A stretch of DNA of 64,000 nucleotides, taken from the NCBI RefSeq assembly GCF_021390435.2, contig NZ_JAJVCN010000004.1, forward strand, positions 1,592,501 through 1,656,500, given 5' to 3'. Source of the stretch: Kibdelosporangium philippinense. Its GTDB lineage: Bacteria > Actinomycetota > Actinomycetes > Mycobacteriales > Pseudonocardiaceae. The notes beneath the pieces are model-generated. The model was not told the origin of the DNA. It saw only the letters and a list, made by a program, of their open reading frames with translations, and did no database searches. Made by a program: the position numbers and the translations under genes. Shown piece by piece: positions 41,163 through 50,798 of this stretch (position 1 is the stretch's first letter; each line of letters begins with the position of its first letter).

Positions 41163-43594
41163 TGCTGAGGGTTGTTCTTGCCGGGCTGAAGGCCCGGACC
41201 GCGAGGCTGATCCTGTGCATGGTCGCGATCGCGCTCGGCGTCACGTTCGTGACCGGCGCGATGACCCTTGGCGACGCGGTCAAGGCGGAGCTGAGGGCGC
41301 AAGCGGCCGCGAGCGTGCGGAATGTCGACGTCCAGGTCGAGGCCAGTGCCAAGCGGCTCGAAACCAAGGCGTTGGACGCTGTCCGCGCCGTTCCCGGAGT
41401 CGCGGCGGCGGACTGGCGGGACGTATCGGCGACTCCGATCGTGGAAGGCCGCACGGTCAAGGACGCGGCCGCGACCACGCTGGCGACCGACGACCGGCTC
41501 CGCCCGTTCGACCTCGTCAAAGGCCGCTACCCGGCCAGTGCGGCCGAGGTCGCGGTCGATGAGCGGGCCGGATACGAGCCCGGACAACAGATCACGCTCA
41601 TGGTGCAGGGCCAGCAAACACCTTTCACCGTCGTCGGCACGATCAAACCATTGGTCACCAGCGGAGACCTTGGTGGCAGCGGAACCCAGGTGACGCTGCT
41701 GCCTGAGGTGCTGCACAGCGACGAGCACAGCAAGATCGTCGTACGAGCTGCGCCGGACACAAGCCGCCAAGCACTGGCGAGCGCGATCTCCAAAGTGGTC
41801 TCCGGGGCCAAGGTGCAGACCGGGGCGCAGGCGGAAGCGGAACTCGTGCGGCAAACCCCACCTGGCGGTGACAGTCTTGGTGATTTTCTGACTGCCTTTG
41901 CCATTCTGGCGTCGGCCGTGGCCGTTTTGGTCATCCACAACACGTTCACCATCCTGATCGCCCAGCGTTCCAGCGAACTCGCCCTGCTGCGCTGCATCGG
42001 CGCGGGCAGGCGGCAGGTGTTCATGGGCGTGGTGGGAGAGGCCCTGGGGATGGGCATCGTGGCCTCCTTGATCGGATTCCTTGCCGGGCTGGGGCTTTCG
42101 GCCGCACTCCAAGGCTCGCTCGGCCAAGACGTGTACATGCCGATCGCGACGCGCACGATCGTGGCGGCGTTCGCGGTTGGCGTGCTGGTCACCCTGTTCG
42201 CGTCGGTCCTCCCGGCCCGGCGTGCCACGGCCGTCGCGCCGATCGCCGCGTTGCGAGCGTTGCCGGACGGCGACGTGCAGCGCACGAGCAAGAAGCGCGT
42301 GGCGGCGGCAGTGGTGTTGTTCGCCCTTGGCGTGCTGGCCGCAATCGTGGGTGTCCCCAATGGTCAAGATGGCGCCGCGATCGTCGGCCTGGGCATCTTG
42401 GCCTTCTTTGGCGCGGTTCTCGCGCTCGGACCTGTCCTAGTTGGACCGTTCGTGCGGACGTTAGGAGCGTTGCCACGCCGTATATTCGGAACTACTGGCG
42501 TACTAGCGACCGCGAATGCGGATCGAAACCCCAGACGGACCGCGGCGACAACGGCGGCACTCACGATCTGCCTGATGGTCGTCATCCTGGTCACGACGGT
42601 GACCGCCAGTGTCGAGCAGAGCACGAACGACGCCGTGAACAAGCAGTTCGTCGCGGATTACTCGGTGGTGTCAGCCATTTCCGGTCAAGCGCTGCCCGAG
42701 TCCCTTGTGACACGACTGGGTGAAGTGGCCACAACCACACCGATGTACAACTCGTCGGTGAGCCTCGACACCGGCGGCGGAGCCTCATTGACCGGTGTTC
42801 AAGGCGATGTGGTCGGCACACTGCTGCGGCCGGCCGTGATCAGCGGCTCGCTTGACCGGATCGGGCCGGGTGACATCGCGCTCAGCCAAGAGTTCGCCAA
42901 GCAGTCCGGCCTGACGGTCGGGCAGACCGTGACGGCCGATCGGAAACTGAAACTGACAGTCACTGGAATTTACGAAGCCGCCTCGGGCCCTGGCGCCGAC
43001 ATCGGACTCACCATGGTGGACATGAGCACGGCGCGGCAGTTGGAGACGGATTTCCGTGGCTACGACGCGATCTTGGTCAAACTCAAGCCAGGAATCACTG
43101 CCGCACAGCTCGAACAAGTCGTTGCGACCTCACCATTGGCCCAGATGCGCGACATCACCCAGCTCAGGGACCAGATGACCGAGTCGTTGCGGGACACCCT
43201 CGCGGTGTTGTGGGCCCTGATAGGGCTGGCTGTTGTGGTGGCGCTCGCGGGCATCGCGAACACGCTGTCGCTCTCAGTTCTCGAACGCACCAGGGAATCC
43301 GCGTTGCTCAGGGCGCTCGGCCTGACCAGGGGAGGCCTCGGCGGGACGCTGGTCATCGAGGCTGGCCTGATCACCGGTGTCGGTGCGATTCTTGGCTTGG
43401 TGCTGGGGATTGGCGGCGCCTGGCTGATCGTGTTGACGGCATCAACTGACGCCGCACCGATCACGCTGACCGTCCCGTTTGTACAGATCGTGGTCCTGCT
43501 TGGCGCAGCGGTTCTCGCGGCACCGCTGGCGACGTTGCCGCCCGCGCGCAAGGCCGCGAAGGGACAAGTGACCGAGGGGCTTGCGGTGGCGTGA
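41159..43594 (+). CDS. FtsX-type ABC transporter permease
   Basis: 811 residues with the double MacB/FtsX architecture. One N-terminal membrane helix (TARLILCMVAIALGVTFVTG) precedes a large outer domain. The first FtsX domain is at about residues 240-400 (RSSELALLRCIGAGRRQVFM) and the second at the C-terminus (RTRESALLRALGLTRGGLGG). About ten helices in all. It starts at a GTG overlapping the ATPase stop. The pair is divergent from the two-component system. Confidence 0.92.
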   Translation: MMLRVVLAGLKARTARLILCMVAIALGVTFVTGAMTLGDAVKAELRAQAAASVRNVDVQVEASAKRLETKALDAVRAVPGVAAADWRDVSATPIVEGRTVKDAAATTLATDDRLRPFDLVKGRYPASAAEVAVDERAGYEPGQQITLMVQGQQTPFTVVGTIKPLVTSGDLGGSGTQVTLLPEVLHSDEHSKIVVRAAPDTSRQALASAISKVVSGAKVQTGAQAEAELVRQTPPGGDSLGDFLTAFAILASAVAVLVIHNTFTILIAQRSSELALLRCIGAGRRQVFMGVVGEALGMGIVASLIGFLAGLGLSAALQGSLGQDVYMPIATRTIVAAFAVGVLVTLFASVLPARRATAVAPIAALRALPDGDVQRTSKKRVAAAVVLFALGVLAAIVGVPNGQDGAAIVGLGILAFFGAVLALGPVLVGPFVRTLGALPRRIFGTTGVLATANADRNPRRTAATTAALTICLMVVILVTTVTASVEQSTNDAVNKQFVADYSVVSAISGQALPESLVTRLGEVATTTPMYNSSVSLDTGGGASLTGVQGDVVGTLLRPAVISGSLDRIGPGDIALSQEFAKQSGLTVGQTVTADRKLKLTVTGIYEAASGPGADIGLTMVDMSTARQLETDFRGYDAILVKLKPGITAAQLEQVVATSPLAQMRDITQLRDQMTESLRDTLAVLWALIGLAVVVALAGIANTLSLSVLERTRESALLRALGLTRGGLGGTLVIEAGLITGVGAILGLVLGIGGAWLIVLTASTDAAPITLTVPFVQIVVLLGAAVLAAPLATLPPARKAAKGQVTEGLAVA

Positions 43595-43634
43595 AACGGA
43601 GTTTTAGCCTAAGCGGGCAGTAAAATGGGCTGTT

Positions 43635-43667
43635 ACCGCCTGGAAGGGCAATTTCCCGCCAGGCGGT
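43635..43667. promoter_or_regulatory. Inverted repeat upstream of the AraC-type gene
   Basis: ACCGCCTGG (43635-43643) and CCAGGCGGT (43659-43667) are exact inverted repeats with an inner GGG/CCC pair. They lie 30 bp before the ATG at 43697 and could be an operator or the end hairpin of the permease transcript. Confidence 0.4.
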
Positions 43668-43696
43668 CCAGCGAAACCGCACGTAGCGTGGCCTCT

Positions 43697-44542
43697 ATGC
43701 GAGCCGATATCTCCGAGAGTAACAAGCTGGCGGGTCGCGCGCTGCCGTCGAAGCGGCTGCTGTGCAGCGAGCCTCTTGGCTGGCAGTCGATGCTCGCCAG
43801 GACATACCGCGATCCGGACGTGACCGACGAGTTCACCACCGTGGCATCGTCGGAACTGACCCTGGTGGTCGCGCTGAGTGGCACGATGCAGATCGAAAGT
43901 CGCAAGGGCAGGGGCTGGCACCGGGCGAACTACCGCCCGGGCTCAGCCGGGCTGACCGCGCCGGGCAACGTCAGCGTGCTGCGGTGGAAGTCCACCTCGC
44001 CGTATCCCTTGGAATCACTGCACTTGCATCTGCCGGTGGACGAGTACTGGGCGTTCGACTCACTGCTGCTCGAGGACCCGTTGGTCGCCGCGGCGGGCAA
44101 CGCGTTGAAGCGCGCGCTGCAGCAGAGTGCGCCTGAGTACTACGCGGAGTCGATCACCCAGATGCTCGTCGCCCATCTGATGTACACGGCCAACAACAAA
44201 CCGGCCGTCGAACCGCTCGCGATGGGACGGTCCGGTTTGGATCAAGTCACCGAGTACATGCGGGCTCACCTGTCCGAGGACATCCGACTGGATGAACTCG
44301 CGGCACTTGTCAGCGTCAGCAAGTACCACTTCCTGCGGATGTTCACGCGCGCGACAGGACAGACTCCACACCGTTACCTGACCGAGCTACGGATGGCACG
44401 GGCGGCGGAAATGTTGCGGGACAACGACAAGACTGTGTTGCAAGTCGCAATCGCGTGCGGGTACCGCAGTCCTGGCCAGTTCGCGGCCGCTTTCCGGCGC
44501 CGGTACGGCGTCTCGCCGACCGAGTTCCGCAATTTCGGGTGA
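43697..44542 (+). CDS. AraC-family transcriptional regulator
   Basis: 281 residues. The C-terminal DNA-binding domain has both helix-turn-helix motifs: IRLDELAALVSVSKYHFLRM and VLQVAIACGYRSPGQFAAAF, ending in RRYGVSPTEFRN. The N-terminal cupin-like half (TVASSELTLVVALSGTMQIE) resembles AraC regulators that sense small ligands. I choose the ATG at 43697 (RADISESNKLAGRAL). It is upstream of, and on the same strand as, the membrane protein and cytoplasmic molybdenum hydroxylase, and probably activates them. Confidence 0.88.
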   Translation: MRADISESNKLAGRALPSKRLLCSEPLGWQSMLARTYRDPDVTDEFTTVASSELTLVVALSGTMQIESRKGRGWHRANYRPGSAGLTAPGNVSVLRWKSTSPYPLESLHLHLPVDEYWAFDSLLLEDPLVAAAGNALKRALQQSAPEYYAESITQMLVAHLMYTANNKPAVEPLAMGRSGLDQVTEYMRAHLSEDIRLDELAALVSVSKYHFLRMFTRATGQTPHRYLTELRMARAAEMLRDNDKTVLQVAIACGYRSPGQFAAAFRRRYGVSPTEFRNFG

Positions 44543-44622
44543 CCATCCCGCAATGCGGGGTGAGAAAAGCCTGGCTCTGCCATCCAGTCTGAAACCCTCG
44601 AATTGACGAATGGGCAGGTCAG

Positions 44623-45555
44623 ATGGTTGACGCGACAAGCGCGGAGACGGCGACGACGCCCACAGCGGTCAGTGTTGCCGGACTGCTCGTGGTCGTTCCC
44701 GCCTTCGTCTTGCTGGCGTTCGGGTTCGGCGGACCCGAGCAGACGGTGGACGCACTCGGTGCGGTGACCACGTACGCGCTGCCTGCGATCGCGATGATCG
44801 CGTTCTGGTGGCAGGACTGGCCGGGCAGCCGGTTGCGGCCGGGTTGGTCCGGTTTGACCGATACCGCGATCATCCTGATCGTCGGGCTCGGTCTGGCGTG
44901 GATAGGTGACATGGTCGTCGCCGCGGACGACACGGTTCCACTTGGGATCGCGGTGTTCGTGGTGATCTTGCAACTGACCCTGGTGTCGGACGGCTGGCCA
45001 TTACAGGGGCGTGGCGTCCACTGGCCGGGCCTTGTCGCCCTGGTGGCCAGCTGGATCGTCGGCGCGGGACTCTATCTTGTCGCGACCGCCGCGGGCATGG
45101 GACACGGGTTCTTCTCGTCCCTGCTCGCGGCGATCGGTATGTGGCAGACAGTGTTCTTCGTGGCGCTGCGCGGCTGGCCGTTCAGCAAGATCAGCAGGTT
45201 CCGCCTCAGGTTGGCGGCCAGCAACCTCGGGGTGATCGCCGCGGGTCTGCTGACTCACGTTGTGCTGCTCGACGTGGTCGGGTGGGACTACGGCAGGGTC
45301 GGCGCGGTCGGCAGTTGTGGTATCGCCGCGGTTCTCGTGGTCGCCATGCTGTTCGAGCCGATGGGCAAGGTGCTGACGGTCACAACCGTCGTGATCGGCA
45401 CCATTGTGCTCTACTTAGGACTGTCCACTGTCGTGAACCAACTGACCGAGCCTGACCATTGGGTGGCTTACGCCGCCGCTAACGCACTCGGCATCGCAGT
45501 CATCATGCACGTCGCGGTATGGCGACGCTGGCCGGTGGGAGGTAAGAAGAAGTGA
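44623..45555 (+). CDS. Multi-pass membrane protein linked to the molybdenum hydroxylase
   Basis: 310 residues, at least seven hydrophobic segments (VSVAGLLVVVPAFVLLAFGF, TDTAIILIVGLGLAWIGDMV, PLGIAVFVVILQLTLVSDGW, LVALVASWIVGAGLYLVATA and others). I recognise no transporter family. Its stop overlaps the GTG of the [2Fe-2S] subunit gene (GTGA), so it is translated with the hydroxylase. It may import the substrate or anchor the complex. Confidence 0.75.
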   Translation: MVDATSAETATTPTAVSVAGLLVVVPAFVLLAFGFGGPEQTVDALGAVTTYALPAIAMIAFWWQDWPGSRLRPGWSGLTDTAIILIVGLGLAWIGDMVVAADDTVPLGIAVFVVILQLTLVSDGWPLQGRGVHWPGLVALVASWIVGAGLYLVATAAGMGHGFFSSLLAAIGMWQTVFFVALRGWPFSKISRFRLRLAASNLGVIAAGLLTHVVLLDVVGWDYGRVGAVGSCGIAAVLVVAMLFEPMGKVLTVTTVVIGTIVLYLGLSTVVNQLTEPDHWVAYAAANALGIAVIMHVAVWRRWPVGGKKK

Positions 45556-46055
45556 AGATCACGCTGAAGGTCGACGGGGTCGAGCACAAGCTGGACGTTG
45601 ACCCGCGTACGACGTTGCTGGACGCGCTTCGTGACCGGCTTGGGATCACCAGTACCAAGAAAGGCTGCGACCACGGCCAGTGTGGCGCGTGCACGATCCT
45701 GCTTGACGGCAAGCGTGCGGTCAGCTGTCTGGCATTGGCTGTGGCGCACCAGGACGCGGAGATCGTGACCGCGGCAGGCCTTGCCGATGGCGACGAGCTG
45801 CACCCGCTGCAGAAGGCGTTCATCGAGCACGACGCGTTCCAATGTGGATACTGCACGCCCGGCCAGATCGTTTCGGCCGTCGGCATGATCCAGGAGGCCA
45901 AGGAGGGCTGGCCGAGCGTGGTCAGTGAGGACCCGAACGCCGAGCAGGTCGAGCTCACGCATACCGAGATCGCCGAGCGGATGAGCGGCAACCTGTGCCG
46001 CTGCGCCGCGTACTGCAACATCGTTCCCGCCATCTCGGAGGTCGCGAACTCATGA
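45552..46055 (+). CDS. [2Fe-2S] subunit of a cytoplasmic PaoABC-like enzyme
   Basis: 167 residues, GTG start. It begins directly with the ferredoxin fold (KITLKVDGVEHKLDVDPRTT) and has no twin-arginine signal, so this complex is cytoplasmic, unlike the paralogue at 4.5 kb. Cluster ligands are GCDHGQCGAC with Cys in VSCLAL, and CGYCTPGQ with CRCAAYC. It overlaps the membrane protein and the FAD subunit genes by 4 bases each. Confidence 0.93.
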   Translation: MKITLKVDGVEHKLDVDPRTTLLDALRDRLGITSTKKGCDHGQCGACTILLDGKRAVSCLALAVAHQDAEIVTAAGLADGDELHPLQKAFIEHDAFQCGYCTPGQIVSAVGMIQEAKEGWPSVVSEDPNAEQVELTHTEIAERMSGNLCRCAAYCNIVPAISEVANS

Positions 46056-47044
46056 AGCCGTTCCGCTACGAGCAGCCGGCCGACGTGACCTCGGCGATCA
46101 CGATGATGCGCGACGAACCGCATGCCGCGTACCTTGCCGGTGGGACCAACCTCGTCGACCTGATGAAGGTCGAAGTGGCCACCCCGGACGTGCTGATCGA
46201 CATCAGAACCTTGACCTCGAAGCAGATCGAGGACCTGCCAGACGGCGGCCTGCGGATCGGCGCGGCGGTGTCCAATTCGGAGATCGCCGCCGACCGGCGC
46301 GTCCGGCGTAACTATTCGATGCTCTCGCAGGCGATCCTCGCCGGTGCGTCCTACCAGTTGCGCAACTGGGCCACGGCAGGCGGAAACCTGTTGCAGCGCA
46401 CCCGGTGTTCCTACTTCCAGGACGTCGAGATGCCGTGCAACAAGCGCGAGCCAGGCACCGGATGTTCAGCGCTGCAAGGACATCACCGCGACCTCGCGAT
46501 CATCGGACACTCGCCTTCATGTGTGGCGACTTTTCCGTCGGACATGGCCGTGCCGCTCGCCGCGTTGAACGCTGTCGTGCGGGTGCAGGGCCTCGACGGC
46601 GAGCGGATGATTCCGCTGACCGACTTCCACCGGTTGCCTGAGGACACACCTGACCGCGACAACGTGCTCGAACGTGGTGAGCTGATCACCGCGATCGACC
46701 TGCCAGCGTTCTCGGCGCCTTCGGCATATCGCAAGGTCAGGGACCGGGCGTCGTACGCGTTCGCCCTGGTTTCTGTTGCCGCGTCGCTGGAAATCGCCGA
46801 CGGGGTCATCAAGGACGTCCGCATCGCTCTCGGCGGGATGGCGCACAAGCCTTGGCGTGCTTGGGAAGCCGAGCGGATGCTACGCAGTCTGGCGCCGACC
46901 GTTGACCACTTCCAGGTGGCCGCCGAAGCCGAGCTGGCTCAGGCACAGCCCTTGCGGGACAACGGTTTCAAGGTCCCGCTGGCCCGCAATGTCATTGTTC
47001 GCATGCTTTCTGACCTTGCCAATATCACGGAGGTTGGCCAGTGA
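46052..47044 (+). CDS. FAD-binding subunit of the cytoplasmic PaoABC-like enzyme
   Basis: 330 residues. KPFRYEQPADVTSAITMMRD is the family N-terminus; YLAGGTNLVDLMKVEV and NWATAGGNLLQRTRC bind FAD. The extra cluster insertion has Cys in RTRCSYF, PCNKREPGTGC and GHSPSC, as in PaoB. The C-terminal flavoprotein domain is complete. I choose the ATG at 46052, which overlaps the previous stop; an upstream frame lies inside that gene. The next gene's GTG overlaps its stop. Confidence 0.92.
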   Translation: MKPFRYEQPADVTSAITMMRDEPHAAYLAGGTNLVDLMKVEVATPDVLIDIRTLTSKQIEDLPDGGLRIGAAVSNSEIAADRRVRRNYSMLSQAILAGASYQLRNWATAGGNLLQRTRCSYFQDVEMPCNKREPGTGCSALQGHHRDLAIIGHSPSCVATFPSDMAVPLAALNAVVRVQGLDGERMIPLTDFHRLPEDTPDRDNVLERGELITAIDLPAFSAPSAYRKVRDRASYAFALVSVAASLEIADGVIKDVRIALGGMAHKPWRAWEAERMLRSLAPTVDHFQVAAEAELAQAQPLRDNGFKVPLARNVIVRMLSDLANITEVGQ

Positions 47045-49107
47045 CCGCCATCGGCAAGCCGCTCAACCGGATCGACGGCCCGCTGAAGGTCCGCGGCGCC
47101 GCGCCGTACGCCTTCGAGCAGCACGTCACCAACCCGGCGCACGTGTTCCCGCTACTGTCCACGATCGCAGCTGGCCGCATCGCCCAGATCGACGCCGAGC
47201 AGGCGCTGGCCGAACCCGGCGTGATCGCCGTGGTCACGCACGAGAACGCCATCAAGCTCAACGCGACCGGCGACCCACAGATCGACGTGCTGCAGAGCGA
47301 CGAAGTGGGCTGGTACGGCCAGTTCATCGGCGCGGTCATCGCGGAAACCCCGGAAATCGCGCGCTACGCGGCGGGTTTGGTCCAGGTGCACTACGAGCCA
47401 CGTACCCACGACGTCGAGATGCGCGGCGACCGTGAGGACGTCGTCAAGCCTCACCACGCCGCGCTGTTCGGCGAGATGGACGGCGAGCTGCAGAACGGTA
47501 TGCCCGCCGACACCAGCTTCGGCGACGTCGACGCCGCGTTGGCGGCCGCGGACTTCCGGATCGACCAGACGTACACGACACCGATCAACCACCACAATCC
47601 TCTGGAACCGCATGCCGCGGTGGTGGAGTGGGCCGACGACTCGCACGTCACGGTCTACATGGGCAGCCAGGGCGTGTCGATGAACCAGGGGATCATCGCC
47701 GCGCTGTTCGGGCTTGAACCGGCGAACGTCCGTATTGTCGCGCCGTACACCGGCGGTGGGTTCGGGTCGAAGATCCGGCCGCACTCCTACGCGACGCTGG
47801 CGGTCATGGTCAGCAAGATCGTCGGCCGGTCGGTGAAACTCAACCTGACGCGCCAACAGATGTTCTCGACGGTCGGATACAGGACGCCGACGTCGTCACG
47901 CGTCCAGCTCGGTGCGACCGCGGACGGGAAACTCACCGCGGTCGCGCACGACACCGTCCAGGGCAGCTCCAACGCGTACATGTACGCCGAGCAGATCGGC
48001 GTGTGCACGAGGCTGATGTACGACGCGCCGAACCGGCGAACCACGCACCGGTTGGCGATGCTCGACATGCCGGTGCCGACGATCATGCGTGCGCCAGGCG
48101 AGTCACAGGGCATGTTCGCGCTCGAGTCAGCGATCGACGAGATGGCTGAGGCGTGCGGGATCGACCCGGTCGAGTTCCGGATCATCAACGAACCCGAACT
48201 GCACCCGGAGTCCGGAAACCCGTTCTCCAGCCGCAAACTGAAGGAGTGCCTGACCGAGGGCGCCCGGCGGTTCGACTGGGCCAACCGGTCAAGGCGACGC
48301 GAAGGCGCCTGGCTCTACGGCAGCGGCGTGGCCTCCGCGACCTATCCGTCGCCGCGTTTCCCCGGCAACTCCTGCCGGATCACGCATGTCGATGGTCGGT
48401 ACTCCGTGCAGATCGCGGCGGTGGACATCGGCACCGGCACGTGGACGGCCTTGTCGCAGATCGCCGCGGACGCCCTTGGCGTCGATATCTCCCTTGTGGA
48501 CTTGGAGATCGGCGACAGCTCGCTGCCGATGGGCTCGACGGCCGGGTTCTCCTCCGGTCTTGGCAGTTGGGGCAACGCCGTGATGGAGGCGGCGAAGCTG
48601 CTCAAGGACGGCAAGAAGACCGAGACCGAGGTGTTCGGCGGCAACCCCAAGGCCGCGGAGTACGAGATGAACACCTTCGGCGCGCACTTCGTCGAGGTGC
48701 GGGTGAACTCCGAAACCGGCGAGATCCGCGTGCCCCGGATGCTCGGTGTGTTCGACGCTGGCCGGATCATCAACCCGAAGACCGCCCGGTCGCAGCTGGT
48801 CGGCGCGATGACCCAGGGCCTGTCACAGACACTGCACGAGGCGACCGTGGTGGACACCCGCTACGGCCAGTTCGTCAACCGTGACTTCGCCGGGTACCAC
48901 TTCGCGGCCAACGCCGATGTGGGCACCGTGGAGGCGTACTGGGTCGAGTCGAAGGACGAGTACACCAACGAGTTGGGCACGAAGGGCATAGGCGAGATCG
49001 GCATCGTCGGTATGACGGCCGCCATCGCCAACGCGGTGTATCACGCGACCGGTATCCGCGTGCGTGACCTGCCGATCACGCTCGACAAGATCATCGGGCA
49101 GATATAG
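47041..49107 (+). CDS. Molybdopterin-binding large subunit of the cytoplasmic PaoABC-like enzyme
   Basis: 688 residues, GTG start overlapping the FAD subunit stop. KPLNRIDGPLKVRGAAPYAF is the family start; APYTGGGFGSKIRPH binds the molybdopterin, and LGTKGIGEIGIVGM carries the catalytic Glu. It is the last gene of the AraC-linked set. It differs from the 1.4-3.5 kb paralogue in length and in many residues, so different substrates are likely. Confidence 0.93.
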   Translation: MTAIGKPLNRIDGPLKVRGAAPYAFEQHVTNPAHVFPLLSTIAAGRIAQIDAEQALAEPGVIAVVTHENAIKLNATGDPQIDVLQSDEVGWYGQFIGAVIAETPEIARYAAGLVQVHYEPRTHDVEMRGDREDVVKPHHAALFGEMDGELQNGMPADTSFGDVDAALAAADFRIDQTYTTPINHHNPLEPHAAVVEWADDSHVTVYMGSQGVSMNQGIIAALFGLEPANVRIVAPYTGGGFGSKIRPHSYATLAVMVSKIVGRSVKLNLTRQQMFSTVGYRTPTSSRVQLGATADGKLTAVAHDTVQGSSNAYMYAEQIGVCTRLMYDAPNRRTTHRLAMLDMPVPTIMRAPGESQGMFALESAIDEMAEACGIDPVEFRIINEPELHPESGNPFSSRKLKECLTEGARRFDWANRSRRREGAWLYGSGVASATYPSPRFPGNSCRITHVDGRYSVQIAAVDIGTGTWTALSQIAADALGVDISLVDLEIGDSSLPMGSTAGFSSGLGSWGNAVMEAAKLLKDGKKTETEVFGGNPKAAEYEMNTFGAHFVEVRVNSETGEIRVPRMLGVFDAGRIINPKTARSQLVGAMTQGLSQTLHEATVVDTRYGQFVNRDFAGYHFAANADVGTVEAYWVESKDEYTNELGTKGIGEIGIVGMTAAIANAVYHATGIRVRDLPITLDKIIGQI

Positions 49108-49145
49108 GTTGCAACCCTTGCTGTGTCGGGACCGTCTTTATCAAT

Positions 49146-50354
49146 ATGGCGGTCTCGACACGGTTATCGGCGCTCGGTTTGGTTTTGGTCGTCACGGCTT
49201 GTGGCACTGACGCTCCTCCCGAGCCGTTGCCGCCCGCACTTCCGGTCGCACACCAGGTCCCGGCGGATATGGCCAGGCTGGTCTCGGCCATGGACACGTT
49301 CGGACTCGACCTGCTGACCTCACCGACCCTGGCGGACCGGTCCAACCTGGTCGTATCCCCGGCCAGTGTGTCGCTGGCGTTGCAGATGGTCGGCGCCGGG
49401 GCGGCTGGGGAGACGGCTGCGCAGATCAACAAGGTGCTGCACCTGCCCGAAGGCGTGCAGCCTCGGATGCCCGCGTTCGACCTCACCGACCTCAAGGTCA
49501 ACAACATCGTCTGGGCGCAGCAGGGCATGGCGGTTGAGCCTGCGTACACCGCCACGTTGCGAAACCAGTTCGGCGCCACGATGAACGAGGCCGATTTCAT
49601 CAGGGACTCGCGCGGTGCTCGTGAGCGGATCAACAAGACCGTCGAAGACCAGACCGCAGGCAAGATCTCAGATTTGTTCCCGTCTGAAGCGATCAACCCG
49701 ACGACACGGATGGTGCTCACGAACGCGCTGTATCTGAAGGCCGCGTGGGCTCGGGAGTTCCCCAAGGAGATGACCAGGGACGATCCGTTCACCCGCGCCG
49801 ACGGCTCGACCGTCACCGTGCCGATGATGCGCAATGATCTTTCCAAAGAGCCAAAGGCGCAGCTCGGCTACGCCGAAGGGCCGGGGTATCAGGTCGTGAC
49901 TGTGCCGTACAAAGGCGGCAAGCTGGCGTTCACCGTGATCCTGGCTTCCTCGCAGGAAGCTGTTCGTACCAAGGGAATCGCGGCTCTGCTCAGCGAGGTC
50001 CAGCCGATGGACGTGCAGCTCGCGATGCCCAAGTTCACCGTGCGGTCAGGCATGGAGCTGGCGACGACCCTCGAAGACGCCGGAATGCCGCTCGCGTTCT
50101 CGCCATCGGCGGACTTCAGCGGAATAACCCTGCAGGAGCGGCTGTACATCAGCTCGGTGCAGCACAAGACTTTCGTCCAGGTGGACGAGGAAGGTACCGA
50201 GGCCGCGGCGGCGACTGGCGTTGTCATGAAAACCACGTCGGCGCCGATGGTGCAGACCGTGACCGTGGACCGGCCGTTCATCTTCGTCATCACCGACACG
50301 ACAACGGGAGCGCCTTTGTTCCTCGGCCGGATCAACGATCCCACAGCAGGCTGA
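49146..50354 (+). CDS. Serpin-family lipoprotein
   Basis: 402 residues. A lipobox (LVVTACGT, Cys at about residue 19) predicts lipid anchoring. The serpin fold follows: NLVVSPASVSLALQMVGAGA, NALYLKAAWAREFPKE and the reactive loop. The hinge reads EEGTEAAAATGVVM, the short-side-chain consensus of inhibitory serpins, followed by KTTSAPMVQT, which should hold the scissile bond, and DRPFIFVITD with LFLGRIND at the end. P1 cannot be fixed because the loop length differs from alpha-1-antitrypsin. Serpins are uncommon in bacteria. Targets could be own or foreign serine proteases. Confidence 0.9.
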   Translation: MAVSTRLSALGLVLVVTACGTDAPPEPLPPALPVAHQVPADMARLVSAMDTFGLDLLTSPTLADRSNLVVSPASVSLALQMVGAGAAGETAAQINKVLHLPEGVQPRMPAFDLTDLKVNNIVWAQQGMAVEPAYTATLRNQFGATMNEADFIRDSRGARERINKTVEDQTAGKISDLFPSEAINPTTRMVLTNALYLKAAWAREFPKEMTRDDPFTRADGSTVTVPMMRNDLSKEPKAQLGYAEGPGYQVVTVPYKGGKLAFTVILASSQEAVRTKGIAALLSEVQPMDVQLAMPKFTVRSGMELATTLEDAGMPLAFSPSADFSGITLQERLYISSVQHKTFVQVDEEGTEAAAATGVVMKTTSAPMVQTVTVDRPFIFVITDTTTGAPLFLGRINDPTAG

Positions 50355-50371
50355 AGCACTAAGGTGGTCGC

Positions 50372-50794
50372 GTGCACCTGCGGATTACTTCCGGCCTCGT
50401 TGCCGCTGCCATGCTGCTGACTGGCTGTACCAGTCAGCCGGAAGCGGCTCCTCCTCCAGCGAAGACCACCGCCTCGCCCGAGTTTTGCCGGGACCTGCCG
50501 GCGTTCAACGACCATGTGACGACCTATATGGCCCACAGCTTGGGCCTCATGGACGGTGGCTCCATAGATTTGGTGTCCCTACAGCAGTCCTCTGCCGCCG
50601 TCGCCTCGCTCGGTGAGAAGATGGCGCCGACGGTGCCAGCGGAGATCGTGCCGCAGTTCGGCGTGGTGCGAAAGATGGTCGCCACGTCGGCAGCAGGCGT
50701 CAAGCCTGACTGGAAAGCCAGCGAAATCGATATCCCGATGAGCGATGAGCAGGCTCGTGCTTGGGAAGCGGTACAGCTGTACAAGGGATGCTGA
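50372..50794 (+). CDS. Small lipoprotein of unknown function
   Basis: 140 residues, GTG start. MLLTGCTSQ is a clear lipobox. The mature part is helical (VSLQQSSAAVASLGEKMAPT) with two further Cys (EFCRDL and the C-terminal GC), which may pair. I recognise no family. It lies 17 bp after the serpin gene and may be co-transcribed. Confidence 0.7.
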   Translation: MHLRITSGLVAAAMLLTGCTSQPEAAPPPAKTTASPEFCRDLPAFNDHVTTYMAHSLGLMDGGSIDLVSLQQSSAAVASLGEKMAPTVPAEIVPQFGVVRKMVATSAAGVKPDWKASEIDIPMSDEQARAWEAVQLYKGC

Positions 50795-50798
50795 GTTC

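Noticed and set aside
44547..44564. Small CCCGC/GCGGG hairpin after the AraC gene
   Set aside because: Five-base stem without U-tract; too weak to call.
33627..50354. Protease at 33.6 kb and serpin at 49.1 kb as one system
   Set aside because: They are 15 kb apart with unrelated operons between; only a possible target relation remains.
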